Origin: Enoplolaimus lenunculus
Lineage: Eukaryota > Nematoda > Enoplea > Enoplida > Thoracostomopsidae
Assembly: GCA_030248215.1 (NCBI GenBank)
Contig: JASANG010002509.1
Location: forward strand, 310,001-374,000
Direction of reading: 5' to 3'
DNA: 64,000 nt
The notes below the pieces were generated by a model. That model made no database searches and had not been told where the DNA came from. It was given only the letters and a program-made list of their open reading frames with translations. Shown here piece by piece: positions 47,001 to 57,078 of this stretch (its first letter is position 1; each line of letters opens with the position of its first letter). A program made the position numbers and the translations under genes.

Positions 47001-50000
47001 ATGCCTTGTGGTGGAAAACATTGAAAATCTGCTTTCCGTTTACATACGATTCGGCACTATTTTTACTATTCTTACTATTCTAGTCTGAACAAGTTTTGTT
47101 GCAGAATATTAGTTGCCGCGTGCTGGCTTCTCCACAGCTTGAAAATTTTCGCCGGGGGGCGTTTCCTGGGGGCCCCCAGGAGTTTCCTGGGGGGGGGGCA
47201 GCTAATTTTGCTGGACGGCAGTTTTCCTGGGGCCCCCAGATGATCTGGGCGGGGTCCTGGGGGGCAGGCTCAAAATTTTGCAAGCCGACTTTTTGAACCA
47301 TTTTTTATTCTAGATCGTGTTTCCAACTCAACTGAACATTACTCATCGCTCAACATGACATAAATTCCCCGCAAACGCTAATAACAATAATTTTAACTAA
47401 TATTACTGACAACTTTACCAGAAGTTGAAAAAAGGACAATTATATAAAATATAGATAATCTATAATTGAAACTGTGATTAACATATATTTTATATATTAG
47501 TCACAGCTTCAGCTTATCATAAGGCTCAGGCGGGTTGAACTTGTTGTTGCAAGGTACTTTCGAATGCTGTATGCCCTGAAACGGTCTTTATATAATTGTG
47601 CTATTTTCAGTTCATTATTGAATTGTACTAGTTACTACCGGTATTTGTAACGCTATTAAAAAATTATGAGTACTCAGCGTAATATAAAATCACATTTTGC
47701 CGAATGTCCGCCTCAAAAAAAGTCCAGGTCTTTATGTTTTAACATTGAAAATTTTTGGCTTAGACAAGTCCTGGGGCCCCCAGCAAAAAAATTTGCTGGG
47801 GGGCATTTTGCTGGGGGGCGGCCGAAAATTCGCCGGGGGGCCTTTCCTGGGGGCGGCAAAATTTTCGCCAGGGGGAATGAGAATTTCTAAAAGTGCTGCC
47901 CCCCCCGCTGTGGAGAAGCCAGGCGTGGCGACATTGTACTTATGATAACCAGGATGACTTCCCAGTTTAAAAACAACTGTCTAATGCACAGGGATGGGCG
48001 GTCTCCCTTTCGGTCTCACTTTTTTCAATCTCTGTGGTTTACAAACCGAGAACAAAACGGTGGCTCATCCTTGCTAATGCATTCATTACCGGTGCTCTTT
48101 GGCACTGTTCCAGTAAAGTTTGCGTCGCCGTTGTTTTTCATCGCGCAACTTAGTTAAGTGCTCTGCGAAAAAAGCTTCCTGCTCAATTAATGTAGATAAT
48201 GAATCTGCCTGAAAATAAAACCCGCCAAATTTAAGTAACCTATTATACGAATTTGATAAGTACGTCATTTGAAAGCCAAGGAACAGTAGTAATATTTTAC
48301 AGAAACAAAACAAACAAACAACACTTTGAATTAAATTCTTTGCTGGTACATGAACACGAATTTGAAATATATAGTTTTTGAAGGTAGCGGAAATTGCGGT
48401 GGAACTGAAATGACATCTGAAAATATATACCTCTGGAACACAGTCGATTTGTAAGGAGGCACATAGTAACCGCATCTCATCTTTAGAAGCTGAGATGTTT
48501 GCCAAAATTCCATTCTTCATTTCAGACTCTTCAGCAATCTAGAAACATTGGTCAACCTTAAGAATATATTTTGTTTTAGTCTGCACAATAAGGAGGGCGC
48601 AGCTGGACGTGAAAATAGTAGACTGAAGACAACAAATTCTGAAAGAGCTGGAGTTCGAAGGTGAAGCAAACTTAACAATAAAATGATGCTGAATTTACTC
48701 ACTTTAACAAAATTCTGCTACGGGCAAAAATGTGCAGCTTTTTTGAGAAACATCAGCGATAGCATACAGCTTTCCGAATTGCCCCCAAGCAGGGTGCAAC
48801 CGGAATTACAATTTACCGGAACCGGAATTTGAAAATTTTACCGGAACCGGAACCGGAAAGTGAAAAATGCATTTCACCAAAAATTTCATTTTAATCTTAT
48901 TTTTTGCTCTATTATTTGTGAAATAACCTTAGTCGAACATAGGAATTTATTTTATTTGTTGTATTTTAGATTTTCGTCGTCAACTGAAGTGAAATCCACC
49001 ATCAATGGCTTATATTCGGAGTACAAGTGGCTTTCAAGAGATTCTTAAAATTAGCAAAGTTAAGAAAACGGCCAAATTTTAACACCGGAATTTTTAAATC
49101 CGGTAAAAATTGACCGGAACCGGAAGGTGAAAAAATGCCGGAACCGGAATTCCGGTTGCACCCTGCCCCAAGCAATAAATCAGTGAAGGTTACGCAGATT
49201 ATAAAAATGGTACTAGGCGGCACTACCGGAATCGAAATCAGAACAGCAAAAGACTAAAATTAAAATTTCAAAAATTTGATTCCGATTCCGATTGGTTGTG
49301 CAACCGGAATCGGAATAGGAACTAGTTTCGAAACGGCAATTTTATATGCTAAAAACTTTAAAAAATAGTACCAACGTATGACTCATATTTCTCTGTGGGG
49401 AAAACCCTACCGTTTTCCGGAAAACCCCACTTTGATAACTTGACCTAGATTGAAAGGAAAGAGTCCCTTTGTTCACAGCGGGTTACCCCGACTATTTCAG
49501 ACATGACATTTTCGGGTGTGCTGGATTAGCTAGACATTTAAACAGTTTTTACGTTTCGATTGAGGATTCGCCGAAAAAGAAAAATCAAATGAAAATTAGT
49601 GCGATTAATATGAAACGCATCGCATGTAACTAAGTTGGTTTAAGCAATGCTGTTGTGCTCCAAGAATAAATGGATCATTAGGTCAGTTCTATAGTTAATT
49701 GGTGTAAAATAATCAGGGTGCTACCAGATACCAAAAAATGACGGAGCCGGATAATCTAACATCCGGCCGGAGCTGGATAAGGAACTAAAACCTAATGCTA
49801 GATTGCAGAGTTGCATCCGGGTCCGGGTATTCCGGGTATTTTCGCCGCAAAATTCCGAATCTGGGTGTTCGCTTCAAGAAATTAAAGTTCTGTGTCCAGG
49901 TTTTCACAACGAATCATTCCGGGTCCGGGTATGGCAAAATTACCCGGACATATAATACGTACTTGGGTTACGATTACGATTGCTTAATTAGGAATGGTTG

Positions 50001-51393
50001 GAATGGTTGGGATGCAGAGACATGACATGTCTCATTTTAAGTTCGACATTTACTTTTGTGAATGACATTAGTCGCTTCGCATTCCATATTGCGATTGCCC
50101 ATTAATATTTTACACACTGAGCTGCTATAATATAACTCGAGAGACACTTTCTTTCCTATGTTTAAATAATTAGAATCATGTTTAGGTTTTAAGTTATAAA
50201 TATTCCGGGCACGTGTTTGCCTGGAAAATAAATCCTAATCCTGTTCCGAATTTGCATTCTTAAAAATTCCAAATCCAGGTCCTGGGTTTTCTGCCACAAA
50301 AATCCCGTTATGGGATATTCTTCCAGGAAAATCCAGGTCCGGGTATTTATTTTTAAATGCTGTAACTCTACAACATTCCACTCAAATATCAAAACGTAGC
50401 TACGAATTCTTCCTTTCGTGGCGTAAGACATCTAAAGTTTACGTGACAAAGTTTAACACCGCACACCGATGCATTTTTAACACTTTAACAACGACCCTAT
50501 TCCAATATTCTGTTTTTGTAGCGTTGCGTTCAGTTGCAATACTTATATATCTGGCCCATGTTCCTTTTAAAGGCATCCATTTTTCCGCAGGTACAATGAT
50601 AGAGGTATAGCGCAATGAGTAAAGCTATTATTTATATTTAGGCTTAGACTTAGTTACAAACTTATTTTTACGCTGAAGTTTAGGCAAAGTGTTAGAAATA
50701 GGAATATGCTGAAATATCTAGTGTCATGGCCTTAAAATAACACTGGTCATCTCTATTGGCATAAAGGCAAATCGTTCTTTCATTTTGAAGGTTTTAAAAA
50801 CTACCGCCAAGCTAAAAAACAGGAGCAGGATATCGATTTTTTGTTGGAGCCGGATATCCGGTCGCTCCCTGGTTTGTACTGATGTCGATTAGAGAAGTCC
50901 CGGGGCCGGGCCAAAAAGTACACTGTTTGCCATATCACATCCCGCGATATTTTGCCTATGGTAATGTAAAAAAAATTAATGTGATGCGTTTGGATTCTGG
51001 CTAAATGGAGGTGGCACGGAACGGGACATTGTTTTTCTGATACCGCCCATGGTACCGTATGGATGGCCCCGGCACCGCCGATATATCGGCTCAACGCTAC
51101 ACAAAGAAACCATGCATAGGTGTGTAATTGTTACATTTCAAGCGGCTTGCAATAAAAAATGTTACAACTCCATTCGCTACGTGTAGAATGTAAAACGAAA
51201 AAATTCTGGTTACGAGATACTCTGATGACGTACCATATTGCCCAAAAGTTCTGTGATATGGTTTTCAGCCGTCTGCATTCGTTCCTCGCGATCATCTTCC
51301 GCCAATCCAACACTGTGCCATAAACACCTTAATTCAGCCAGACCTTCCGCTAATCTCCGGCATATACGTTCTTGGGCAATAGCAATTGAATCC
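40917..51393 (-). CDS. PRC1: PRC1/Ase1/MAP65-type microtubule bundling protein (12 exons found)
   Basis: PRC1-family proteins dimerise, cross-link antiparallel microtubules at the spindle midzone, and recruit kinesin-4 for cytokinesis. The twelve exons join in consistent phase into 559 residues that align from near the N-terminus to near the C-terminus of vertebrate PRC1. Landmarks are LWHSVGLAEDDREER (matching IWELIGIPEDQR), RYNNRGGTLLEEERAKR (the family's microtubule-binding spectrin signature), QIYGSVPASPKMRGRTPVK (matching the CDK-site segment MLYGSAPRTPSKRR) and GSIASVQPTYAEF (matching NSVASTYSEF). The initiator exon, upstream of 51393 and ending in phase 2, was not found. The last exon was not found either, unless the gene reads through to the TAA near 40880. 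One rod segment of about 50 residues found in human PRC1 has no counterpart. Introns are full of hAT-like repeats. Confidence 0.9.
41234..41455 (-). CDS. PRC1: PRC1 exon 11 (low-complexity tail)
   Basis: Exactly 74 codons, phase 0/0, acceptor TTTCTAG and donor TCG/GTAAGA. It is Ser/Ala/Pro-rich with SPRLPTDRPLLHPPPSNSK and GNKRHVNNQLS, weakly matching SPVSRLPPSGSK and GRHGANKENLELN of vertebrate PRC1. It has basic patches suitable for microtubule contact. Confidence 0.78.
41631..41714 (-). CDS. PRC1: PRC1 exon 10 (CDK-site segment)
   Basis: Exactly 28 codons, phase 0/0, acceptor AACAG and donor AAG/GTATAT. AEIEQIYGSVPASPKMRG is followed by RTPVKTPLLK. In human PRC1 the matching TPSKRR and TPGKAR sites are CDK1 targets that restrain bundling before anaphase; here one SPK and two TP sites are kept. 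Confidence 0.88.
42557..42706 (-). CDS. PRC1: PRC1 exon 9
   Basis: Exactly 50 codons, phase 0/0. ESKLDELVERYRAEHNGESV to YIHWQKEQWETLKKQEREEK aligns with LEEELKARIELWEQEHSKAF to YVAEQWEMHRLEKERAKQER. Confidence 0.9.
42896..43245 (-). mobile_element. hAT-like repeat in PRC1 intron (GGTGCAAAGCGGAACTG)
   Basis: It begins CCAGGGTGCAAAGCGGAACT and ends in a worn inverse; the inside repeats GGAATCGGAA. It is very like 44976-45334. Confidence 0.55.
43335..43436 (-). CDS. PRC1: PRC1 exon 8 (microtubule-binding signature)
   Basis: Exactly 34 codons, phase 0/0, donor CGG/GTGAGT. It encodes RKSSSSVPDRYNNRGGTLLE and then EERAKR, nearly the vertebrate RKASDPNRFTNRGGNLLKEE. This is the most conserved part of the MAP65/Ase1 spectrin domain that contacts tubulin. 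Confidence 0.93.
43587..43930 (-). mobile_element. hAT-like MITE, CAGGGTGCAACC family, copy 2
   Basis: Ends AAGGGTGCAACCGAAATTAC / GATAGCACCCTG, filling most of the intron between PRC1 exons 7 and 8. Confidence 0.65.
43977..44113 (-). CDS. PRC1: PRC1 exon 7
   Basis: Phase 1 in, phase 0 out, donor GAG/GTATGT. FTPELLRQNETEV to VNQWKAHFDVFKEFE aligns to YTESLLQLHDAEI to VQKWEETWRLFLEFE. Confidence 0.9.
44251..44405 (+). other. Possible small exon nested in a PRC1 intron
   Basis: On the plus strand an AAATTTTCAG acceptor is followed by an open frame (KGDPYLFNILEKISGEVMPP to FRLNEKTKDHI) and a CAG/GTAACC donor, phase 0 in and phase 2 out. I know no family for it and it may be chance. Confidence 0.2.
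44490..44625 (-). CDS. PRC1: PRC1 exon 6 (rod, LW motif)
   Basis: Phase 0 in, phase 1 out. It carries RLQELWELCCVPLSERERF, the family's repeated R/QELWDxLxIPxEER motif. Vertebrate PRC1 has two such blocks here; only this one could be found. Confidence 0.88.
44976..45334 (-). mobile_element. hAT-like repeat in PRC1 intron
   Basis: It begins GGGGTGCAAAGCGGAACTG and ends CCCGTTGCACCCTG, the family's inverse. The region 45335-45860 holds further pieces with GGTGCGACGGGATATC and CCGGTTCCGGTA, and a 29-bp tandem duplicate at 45717-45772. Confidence 0.6.
45884..46057 (-). CDS. PRC1: PRC1 exon 5
   Basis: Exactly 58 codons, phase 0/0. It encodes REKEFTAVRNKAVGRLRQMG and EDSFETVLL, matching REEFVSIKRQIILCMEAL and DTSFERDVV of vertebrate PRC1. 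Confidence 0.88.
46724..46877 (-). CDS. PRC1: PRC1 exon 4
   Basis: Phase 2 in, phase 0 out. It encodes RTVLDRLGSG and then VPTLSEIDRLTNDVASKKAV, matching the vertebrate VPSLEELNQFRQHVTTLRETKAS. Confidence 0.87.
47112..47932 (-). mobile_element. G-rich element with 26-bp inverted ends
   Basis: The ends GTTGCCGCGTGCTGGCTTCT and its inverse, closing at CTGTGGAGAAGCCAG and GTGGCGAC, bound 821 bp in the PRC1 intron between exons 3 and 4. Next to each end is a G-rich block (47150-47275 and 47765-47880) with repeated CCTGGGGG and GCTGGGGGGC, all G-rich on the plus strand. Confidence 0.75.
48090..48208 (-). CDS. PRC1: PRC1 exon 3
   Basis: Phase 0 in, phase 2 out, donor CCG/GTAATG. It encodes a charged coiled-coil (LIEQEAFFAEHLTKLRDEKQ) at the place of the vertebrate LEKDLRTQVELMRKQKKERK helix. 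Confidence 0.87.
48431..48538 (-). CDS. PRC1: PRC1 exon 2
   Basis: Exactly 36 codons, phase 0/0, donor GAG/GTATAT. It reads IAEESEMKNGILANIS to LQIDCVPE, matching the vertebrate segment IAEEESLKERLIKSIS to LHVEPF. Confidence 0.9.
48791..49165 (-). mobile_element. hAT-like MITE, CAGGGTGCAACCGG family, copy 3
   Basis: A perfect 8-bp duplication, CCCCAAGC (48783-48790 and 49166-49173). Ends AGGGTGCAACCGGAATTAC / AATTCCGGTTGCACCCTG. It lies in the intron between PRC1 exons 1 and 2. Confidence 0.88.
49717..50420 (-). repeat. GGTCCGGGTATTCCGGG-type repeat tract
   Basis: It starts CAGGGTGCTACCAGATACC and contains several GGGTCCGGGTATT and CCGGAGC blocks in both orientations, probably nested hAT-like elements. 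Nothing coding is seen. Confidence 0.45.
50550..50750 (+). mobile_element. TTAGGC-array element, subfamily A, worn copy
   Basis: The left end GGCCCATGTTCCTTTTAAAGG faces GGCCTTAAAATAACACTGG; the core keeps TTAGGCTTAGACTTAG. Confidence 0.55.
51234..51393 (-). CDS. PRC1: PRC1 exon 1 of those found (dimerisation helix)
   Basis: The acceptor TTCTAG is followed by one base completing a codon, then 53 codons, with donor ATG/GTACGT (phase 0). It encodes DSIAIAQERICRRLAEG to HITELLGNM, which aligns to residues about 10-55 of vertebrate PRC1. Confidence 0.88.
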
Positions 51394-52899
51394 CTAGAAC
51401 AATCACCTAGCCAGCGAGTAATTGCTTGCTTGAATTTTTCATCTCAGCCAAGATTTATTTTTTACTCTATTTATCACTTAGCAATGGTAGCACACACGCA
51501 ACGAATGAAAACCTTCTTATAACCATCTCCAGCTCCAATTAAAACAGACGATGCACACGAACTTAAAAGCCGATTATATGCGACCGTCAGTGCCAATGTT
51601 AATGAATTACATACTTGGTTATCAACTCTGTAAAAAGCTTATTCACTTTGATTGTGCTGTGCAATTTCATTTACTCATGCCTACGCGAAAGCATAAACTC
51701 CAGCCTAAGCCATCCATGTAATAATGTAAAAAATAATCCACTTGGGGGATTTCTGCCTTCTAATAAAACAACAGTAGTGTGTACTGAACAAAACAAGTAT
51801 ACACTTTTAGTAGTCCCGGTATACGTATACATTTAGTCCAAAATACGAGCAAAACATTACTACGTCCTTTGTTCAACTCAAACTAACTCAGCTAATAGCA
51901 ATTGCTTATCTCTTTTTCACCTCTTTGGTCCCAATTTGCAAACACCGAGACTCAAGAAAAGCCAGACCGAGACCAGCCAAATCCCGAGTTGCCGAGACCG
52001 AGATCGTCCCTGCTGCCAATACATATGTAAGCACCTACCTTCTGCTGCCCATTACCAAAACATGTAATAACGAATATCAACTACCAATCTGCAAGTCAAT
52101 ATGAGTCAATAAAACGTAACCAGGTGCACAAAAAGAACGTATATAACAATTGTTAGGAAAATAATGTCATGTAACCTTTGAAGATATGCAGCATAGAAAT
52201 ATATACGTACGTACGTAATTAAAATAAGCAAGTGAAAGTGGTATATCAACTTGAGCTATAATTTAAGTTACACAATGTATGAATGGGTAAATTTGTAGCT
52301 TTAAAACACTCTATAAAGCAACTAAGTTGACGTGAAGTGTCAATCTGACAGTAACACAGAACCACGTGTTGTTGCATGCTGCAGAGCTACGCTTCCTCAA
52401 AACAAAATTACTGTTTTCGATTTTAGTTATCCCTCAAACTAAAACTGAAACTTTTCTTACCACCCAGCCTCCATTGGAGATGCATTTTAACATGCTACTT
52501 GTACACAATACAGCTAAAAATTCAAATTTCAGGTCGCGCAACAAAGTAACTATAATGTGAACTTGTGAAAAAGGAATAAAATCCTTAAACTCAGCACAGT
52601 CATCTTTACAAAGCAATGCATGACGCGTGTTAAAACAAACGCTAGCTTTAAGCGTGCGAGCACAGTTTGAACGCGATCCCGAATTCCTACGTGCTTAGCT
52701 AATCAAACCATGGTACGAACGCGCACCGAAAGCCTAACCGAGTTCGCAATATATAATTATTATGACGCCTTTTAATCAAAAAGAAAGTGCACATATTTGG
52801 GATTCAAAGGTAAAAATTAAAGTCGACGTTTAAAGGCCCATGTAAGCAATAGATTATTCCTGAGTTGACAGACAAAATCTATAAAGTTTGTTTGGAAAT

Positions 52900-53960
52900 G
52901 GGAAAAGTAGAAATTTTAAAAGCTTAACGGAAATTCTAGGCATTTTAGTTTTCCAACTTTCCTGTTTTCCAAAAATACATGTGCTTCACAATTTTCCTAC
53001 CAACCCAGGATTAATATAAGCGTTTAAATTTTCCCGGTTACCAATAAAACTATGCTTCAGATTTTTCCTACCGAAAAAGTGGAAATCTAGGAGTTAAATT
53101 TTCCACTTTTCCCGTTTCCAACCAAAACCTGTGCTTCAGATATTTCTTCCCAACTAAAGGGAAAATCTAGGCATTTTTGTTTTCCACTTTTTCCGCTTTC
53201 CAAACAAACTTGTGCATCAGATTGTCCCTACTATCCCACGGTAAATCGAAGAATTTAAATTTTCCGGTTTTCCAACCAATACCTAAGCATCAGATTTTTT
53301 CTACCAACCAAAAGAAAATCTAGGCATTAAAATTTTCCACATTTCCCGTTTTCGAACCAAAACCTATGCTTCAAATAATTCTTACCAACCAAGGGAAAAT
53401 CTAGGCATTTTAATTTTCCACTTTTCCCGTTTTCCAAACAAAACACGTGGTTCACATTTTCCATACCAAACCAGGGTAAATCTAAGCATTAAAATTTTCC
53501 ACTTTTCCCGTTTTATAACCAAAACCTAAGTTTCAAATAATTGTTACCAACCAAGGGAAAAGCTAGGCATTAAAATTTTCCACTTTTCCCGTTTTCCAAC
53601 CAAAACCTATGCCCTACGCTTGAATTTTCCACTTTTCCACTTTACTTGTTTTCCAACCAAAACCTATATACTTCAGATATCTCTTACCACCCAAGAAAAA
53701 TCTAAGCATTTTAATTTTCTACTTTTTCTATTTTCCAACCAAAACCTATGCCCTACGCTTGCATTTTCCACTTTTCCGCTTTTGCCGTTTTCCGACCCGA
53801 ACCATACACATTCCAATGTTCCAGCCAAACCAACCGCAGTGTTCTTTGCAACCAGACTTCAAAAAAACCCTATACGTTTAACTTTTCCAGTTTTCCAGGT
53901 TTCTGAACCTCGCCTGTACCTCTAGCTTTTCCTTGAGAGTATCTACAGGCGTTTGAATTT
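52900..53960 (+). repeat. About 80-bp imperfect tandem repeat
   Basis: About 13 diverged units of 78-82 bp built around TTTTCCACTTTTCCCGTTTT, AACCAAAACCTATGCTTCA and GGGAAAATCTAGGCATT. The T/C-rich strand is the plus strand throughout. Units differ by 10-25 percent, so the array is old. Confidence 0.85.
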
Positions 53961-54499
53961 TCCAGTTTTCCCAGCTTTTTAACTTTCCTACCGAAACGGT
54001 AAAAAATTTGCCCGTCATCACAGGAGTGGCTGCGCTGCACTCCTATGGTCATAAGTTTTCCACCGTGGAAAACTGGAAGCCCCTGTACTATACGTTGACT
54101 AAGACAAGTTACAAAATTTGAGTAAAATATATATCGAAATTCCAAACCACAACTCAAGGGCCAACGACAAGATTACAAATACCACTGATACATGATGAAT
54201 TTATTATGGTGAAATGCGACTGGGTATTTTGAATCCGCTCTTTCAATTTTATCGATGTCGCCAATAAAGAAGGATCCCATACACTTGATGCTTTATACGC
54301 AGATACGTATCGAGACGGCGAGTACGAAAGAAAACACCTAAAAATACGGTACAACTGGAGGTCTGCCTTCGGCTCCGGCAGAAAATCGGCCTCCGGCTCT
54401 GGCTCCGGTAGCATTTTGCAAAATTTATCTGGTTAGCGCGTTTCGTTTTACTTTTAGTCTCAATTTTTAGGAAATAATTTCCGAAATTTAGCAGAAAAT

Positions 54500-54594
54500 T
54501 TGACTCTAGGCGGAGTCAAATTTTGACTCAGTTTGTGTAGTCAGGAAAAGCCTATTTAGGAAAGAGTCAATTTGACTCACCATTTTTGCAGTGT
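54500..54594 (+). mobile_element. Right half of the CACTGCAAAAAATGG MITE
   Basis: It runs from GACTCTAGGCGGAGTC to CACCATTTTTGCAGTG, and abuts the LINE fragment. Confidence 0.75.
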
Positions 54595-54760
54595 GTCAAA
54601 GGTTTTTGCAAAGTCAATGTATATAACATCAGCGAAGATATAATCAGCATTATCGCTGTACAATGCCAGATTATGTACCGAATGAATTAACTGAGTCCAA
54701 GAGAGCCGCTTGGGCAAGAATCCATACTGGCTAGAAGTAAACAAAGTGTTTTGAATTGAC
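54595..54760 (-). mobile_element. LINE reverse-transcriptase fragment
   Basis: On the minus strand it reads SSQYGFLPKRLSWTQLIHSV and then DVIYIDFAKTFD. These are the F-x-P-x-R-S and YxDFxKAFD blocks of non-LTR reverse transcriptases of the CR1/Jockey type. Only this part of the RT is kept. Confidence 0.85.
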
Positions 54761-55605
54761 TATGCTTTCTATAACCATGTTTTTGACCAGTGCATGCTGC
54801 AAAGTTACGGAAAGCATAGTCAAGGATCGCATGCAGAATTTCATGATTCAAAACACTTTGTTTACTTCTAGCTAGAATGGATTAACTGAGTCCAAGAGGA
54901 CCGCTTGGGCAAGAATCCATACTGGCTAGAAGTAAACAAAGTGTTTTGAATTGACTACACTGCAAAAAACTGTGAGTCAAATTGACTCCTTCCGAAATAG
55001 GCTCTACGGGACTACACAAATTGAGTCAAAATTTGACTCCACCAGAGTCAAATGTGCGACTCAGTGAGTTGAAGGTGACTCTGGTGGAGTCAAATTTTGA
55101 CTCAATTTGTGTAGTCCCGTAGAGCCTATTTCGGAAGGAGTCAATTTGACTCACCATTTTTTGCAGTGTATGCTTTCTATAACTATGTTTTTGACCAGTG
55201 CATGCTGCAAAGTTATGGAAAGCATAGTCAAGGATCGCATGCAAAAATTGATGATTCAAAACACTTTGTTTACTTCTAGCTAGTATGGATTAACTGAGTC
55301 CCAGAGGACCGATTGGGCAAGAATCCATACTGCCTAGAAGTAAACAAAGTGTTTTGAATTGACTATGCTTTCTATAACTATGTTTTTGACCAGTGCATGC
55401 TGCAAAGTTATGGAAAGCATAGTCAAGGATCGCATGCAGAATTTCATGATTCAAACACTTTGTTTACTTCTAGCTAGTATGGATTAACCGAGTCCAAGAG
55501 GACCGCTTGGGCAAGAATCCATACTGGCTAGAAGTATACAAATTCATTTGAATCATGAAATTCTGCATGCTATCCTTGGCTATGCTTTCCATAGCTATGC
55601 AGCAT
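54685..55605 (+). repeat. Four tandem 195-bp fold-back units derived from the LINE
   Basis: Units start at 54685, 54881, 55289 and 55483 (ATTAACTGAGTCC). Each contains inverted arms (CTAGAAGTAAACAAAGTGTT and its inverse) enclosing a second pair, GACTATGCTTTC / GAAAGCATAGTC. The second unit is interrupted by a MITE. Confidence 0.88.
54958..55168 (+). mobile_element. CACTGCAAAAAATGG MITE, copy 5, with empty site next door
   Basis: A 211-bp near-perfect palindrome flanked by TA on both sides. The neighbouring tandem unit reads TTGACTATGCTTTC where this one reads TTGACTA-element-TATGCTTTC. This shows directly the TA duplication and exact ends typical of Tc1/mariner movers. Confidence 0.95.
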
Positions 55606-55911
55606 GCACTGGTCAGAAACATATAACGATAGAAACTAAGTTAGCTAATCCTTTCTTTTATAGACAGAAATTACGTCCGCTGTCAACCAATCAGCTGGCG
55701 TAAAGCAGACGTATCAAATGATAACCGAAAAGTTACGGTAAGATGGCAAGCTAACTTGGTGACAAAATGCTTCAGCATGCAACAATTAATATATATCATC
55801 CGGGGAATGGCTAGAATTAGGAGTTAATTTGCGCAAATACGAGTGAACAATATCTGGCGAAAACTCTACTCAATCGAAATAGCTATTTAAGTTCTAACCA
55901 AAAACAGTATA

Positions 55912-56055
55912 CACTGCAAAAAATGGTGAGACAAGTTGACTCTCTCCGAAATAGGTTTTTCCTGACTTCAGGCGGAGCCGAATTTTGACTCAGTTTGTGT
56001 AGTCAGGAAAATCCTATTTCGCAGAGAGTCAATTTGACTCACCATTTTTGCAGTG
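55912..56055 (+). mobile_element. CACTGCAAAAAATGG MITE, copy 6 (internally shortened)
   Basis: TA on both sides; inverted ends CACTGCAAAAAATGGTGAG / CTCACCATTTTTGCAGTG. About 60 bases of the middle are missing compared with copy 5. Confidence 0.88.
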
Positions 56056-56277
56056 TATTTAGGTTCATAATAAATCATAACATGTGAAAACAGAACAAAA
56101 GTAACTCATTAAACAAAGAACATTTTAAGTTAATTCTTCAAACACAACAACTTTATCACCATAATTTATAGGCATAATGTCACACCCACTATTTAACCTA
56201 GAATTTAGAACCTTATAAAAAGAGCCAGTCTGCTTTGTGTTCAACATATTCCATTCGGAATGATGGCTAAAATTATT

Positions 56278-56480
56278 GGCCAATGTAAAGAACAGGGCAG
56301 AACAGTATTATAGCCATATTCCTAAGCCTAAGCCTAAACCTAAGCATAAAAATGAGCATATTCTTAAGCCTTGGCCTAAGTCTAAGCCTAAGAAGCCATG
56401 CAAACAAATAGTCTAAAGCTTACGCTTACACTTTTCTAGTCCCACAGAATAACGTTCCGCCCCTAATCTTTACATGAGCC
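56278..56480 (+). mobile_element. TTAGGC-array element, subfamily B, copy 2
   Basis: A perfect 8-bp duplication, AAATTATT (56270-56277 and 56481-56488). Ends GGCCAATGTAAAGAACAGGG / CTAATCTTTACATGAGCC. The core holds about ten CCTAAG-type hexamers. Confidence 0.9.
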
Positions 56481-56798
56481 AAATTATTTATACCTTTAGC
56501 ATATTTAGCAGCTTGTTTCTTATACAGTAAATTTGATCCACGACGACTCGAACGCCATAGCACTTGTTTTAAGGTTCACAATTTTTCGAATATGTATCGG
56601 ATAAGTTTTAAAGCTGTTTGCCATGAATGTGGTATATAACTGAAATACATCTGGCACTTATATCATTCATGAACTTTTTAAAGTGGATTCATCCTAATGC
56701 TCAGCCTATGTCTACTATTTATTAAACACGTGAGCTTCAACGAGATTACAAAGACCTCGAAATAGAAATCCGGTCAACCTATACTATACATAATTCGT

Positions 56799-57075
56799 TT
56801 ACGGGACACAGTCTGCAATTTGTTGACATAAATTAAAGCCAAAGTTTACCATCTTGTGATTACTAGTAGAAAAAGGAACATCTACATCGACTGAATAAAT
56901 AGGCAGCATTTCGTTTTTAAGATCGAGATCTAAAATGTTATAAAATCCAATGGGAGTTTTTACCAGTTGAAACAAAGAATGTTTACTGAGAATTTCGTTT
57001 AGACAGTTATAAATATCACAGTATGGGAAACTATAATTTTTCCAGTCGAAGTCAAGCAAATTAAAGTCCCCAGTA
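56799..57075 (-). mobile_element. LINE endonuclease fragment
   Basis: On the minus strand VTGDFNLLDFDWKNY, LVKTPIGFYNILDLDL and FSTSNHKMVNF match the C-terminal half of non-LTR APE-type endonucleases (GDFNxPxIDW, NILDL, SDHxxV). The catalytic SDH is SNH here, so it is a dead piece. Confidence 0.82.
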
Positions 57076-57078
57076 ACG

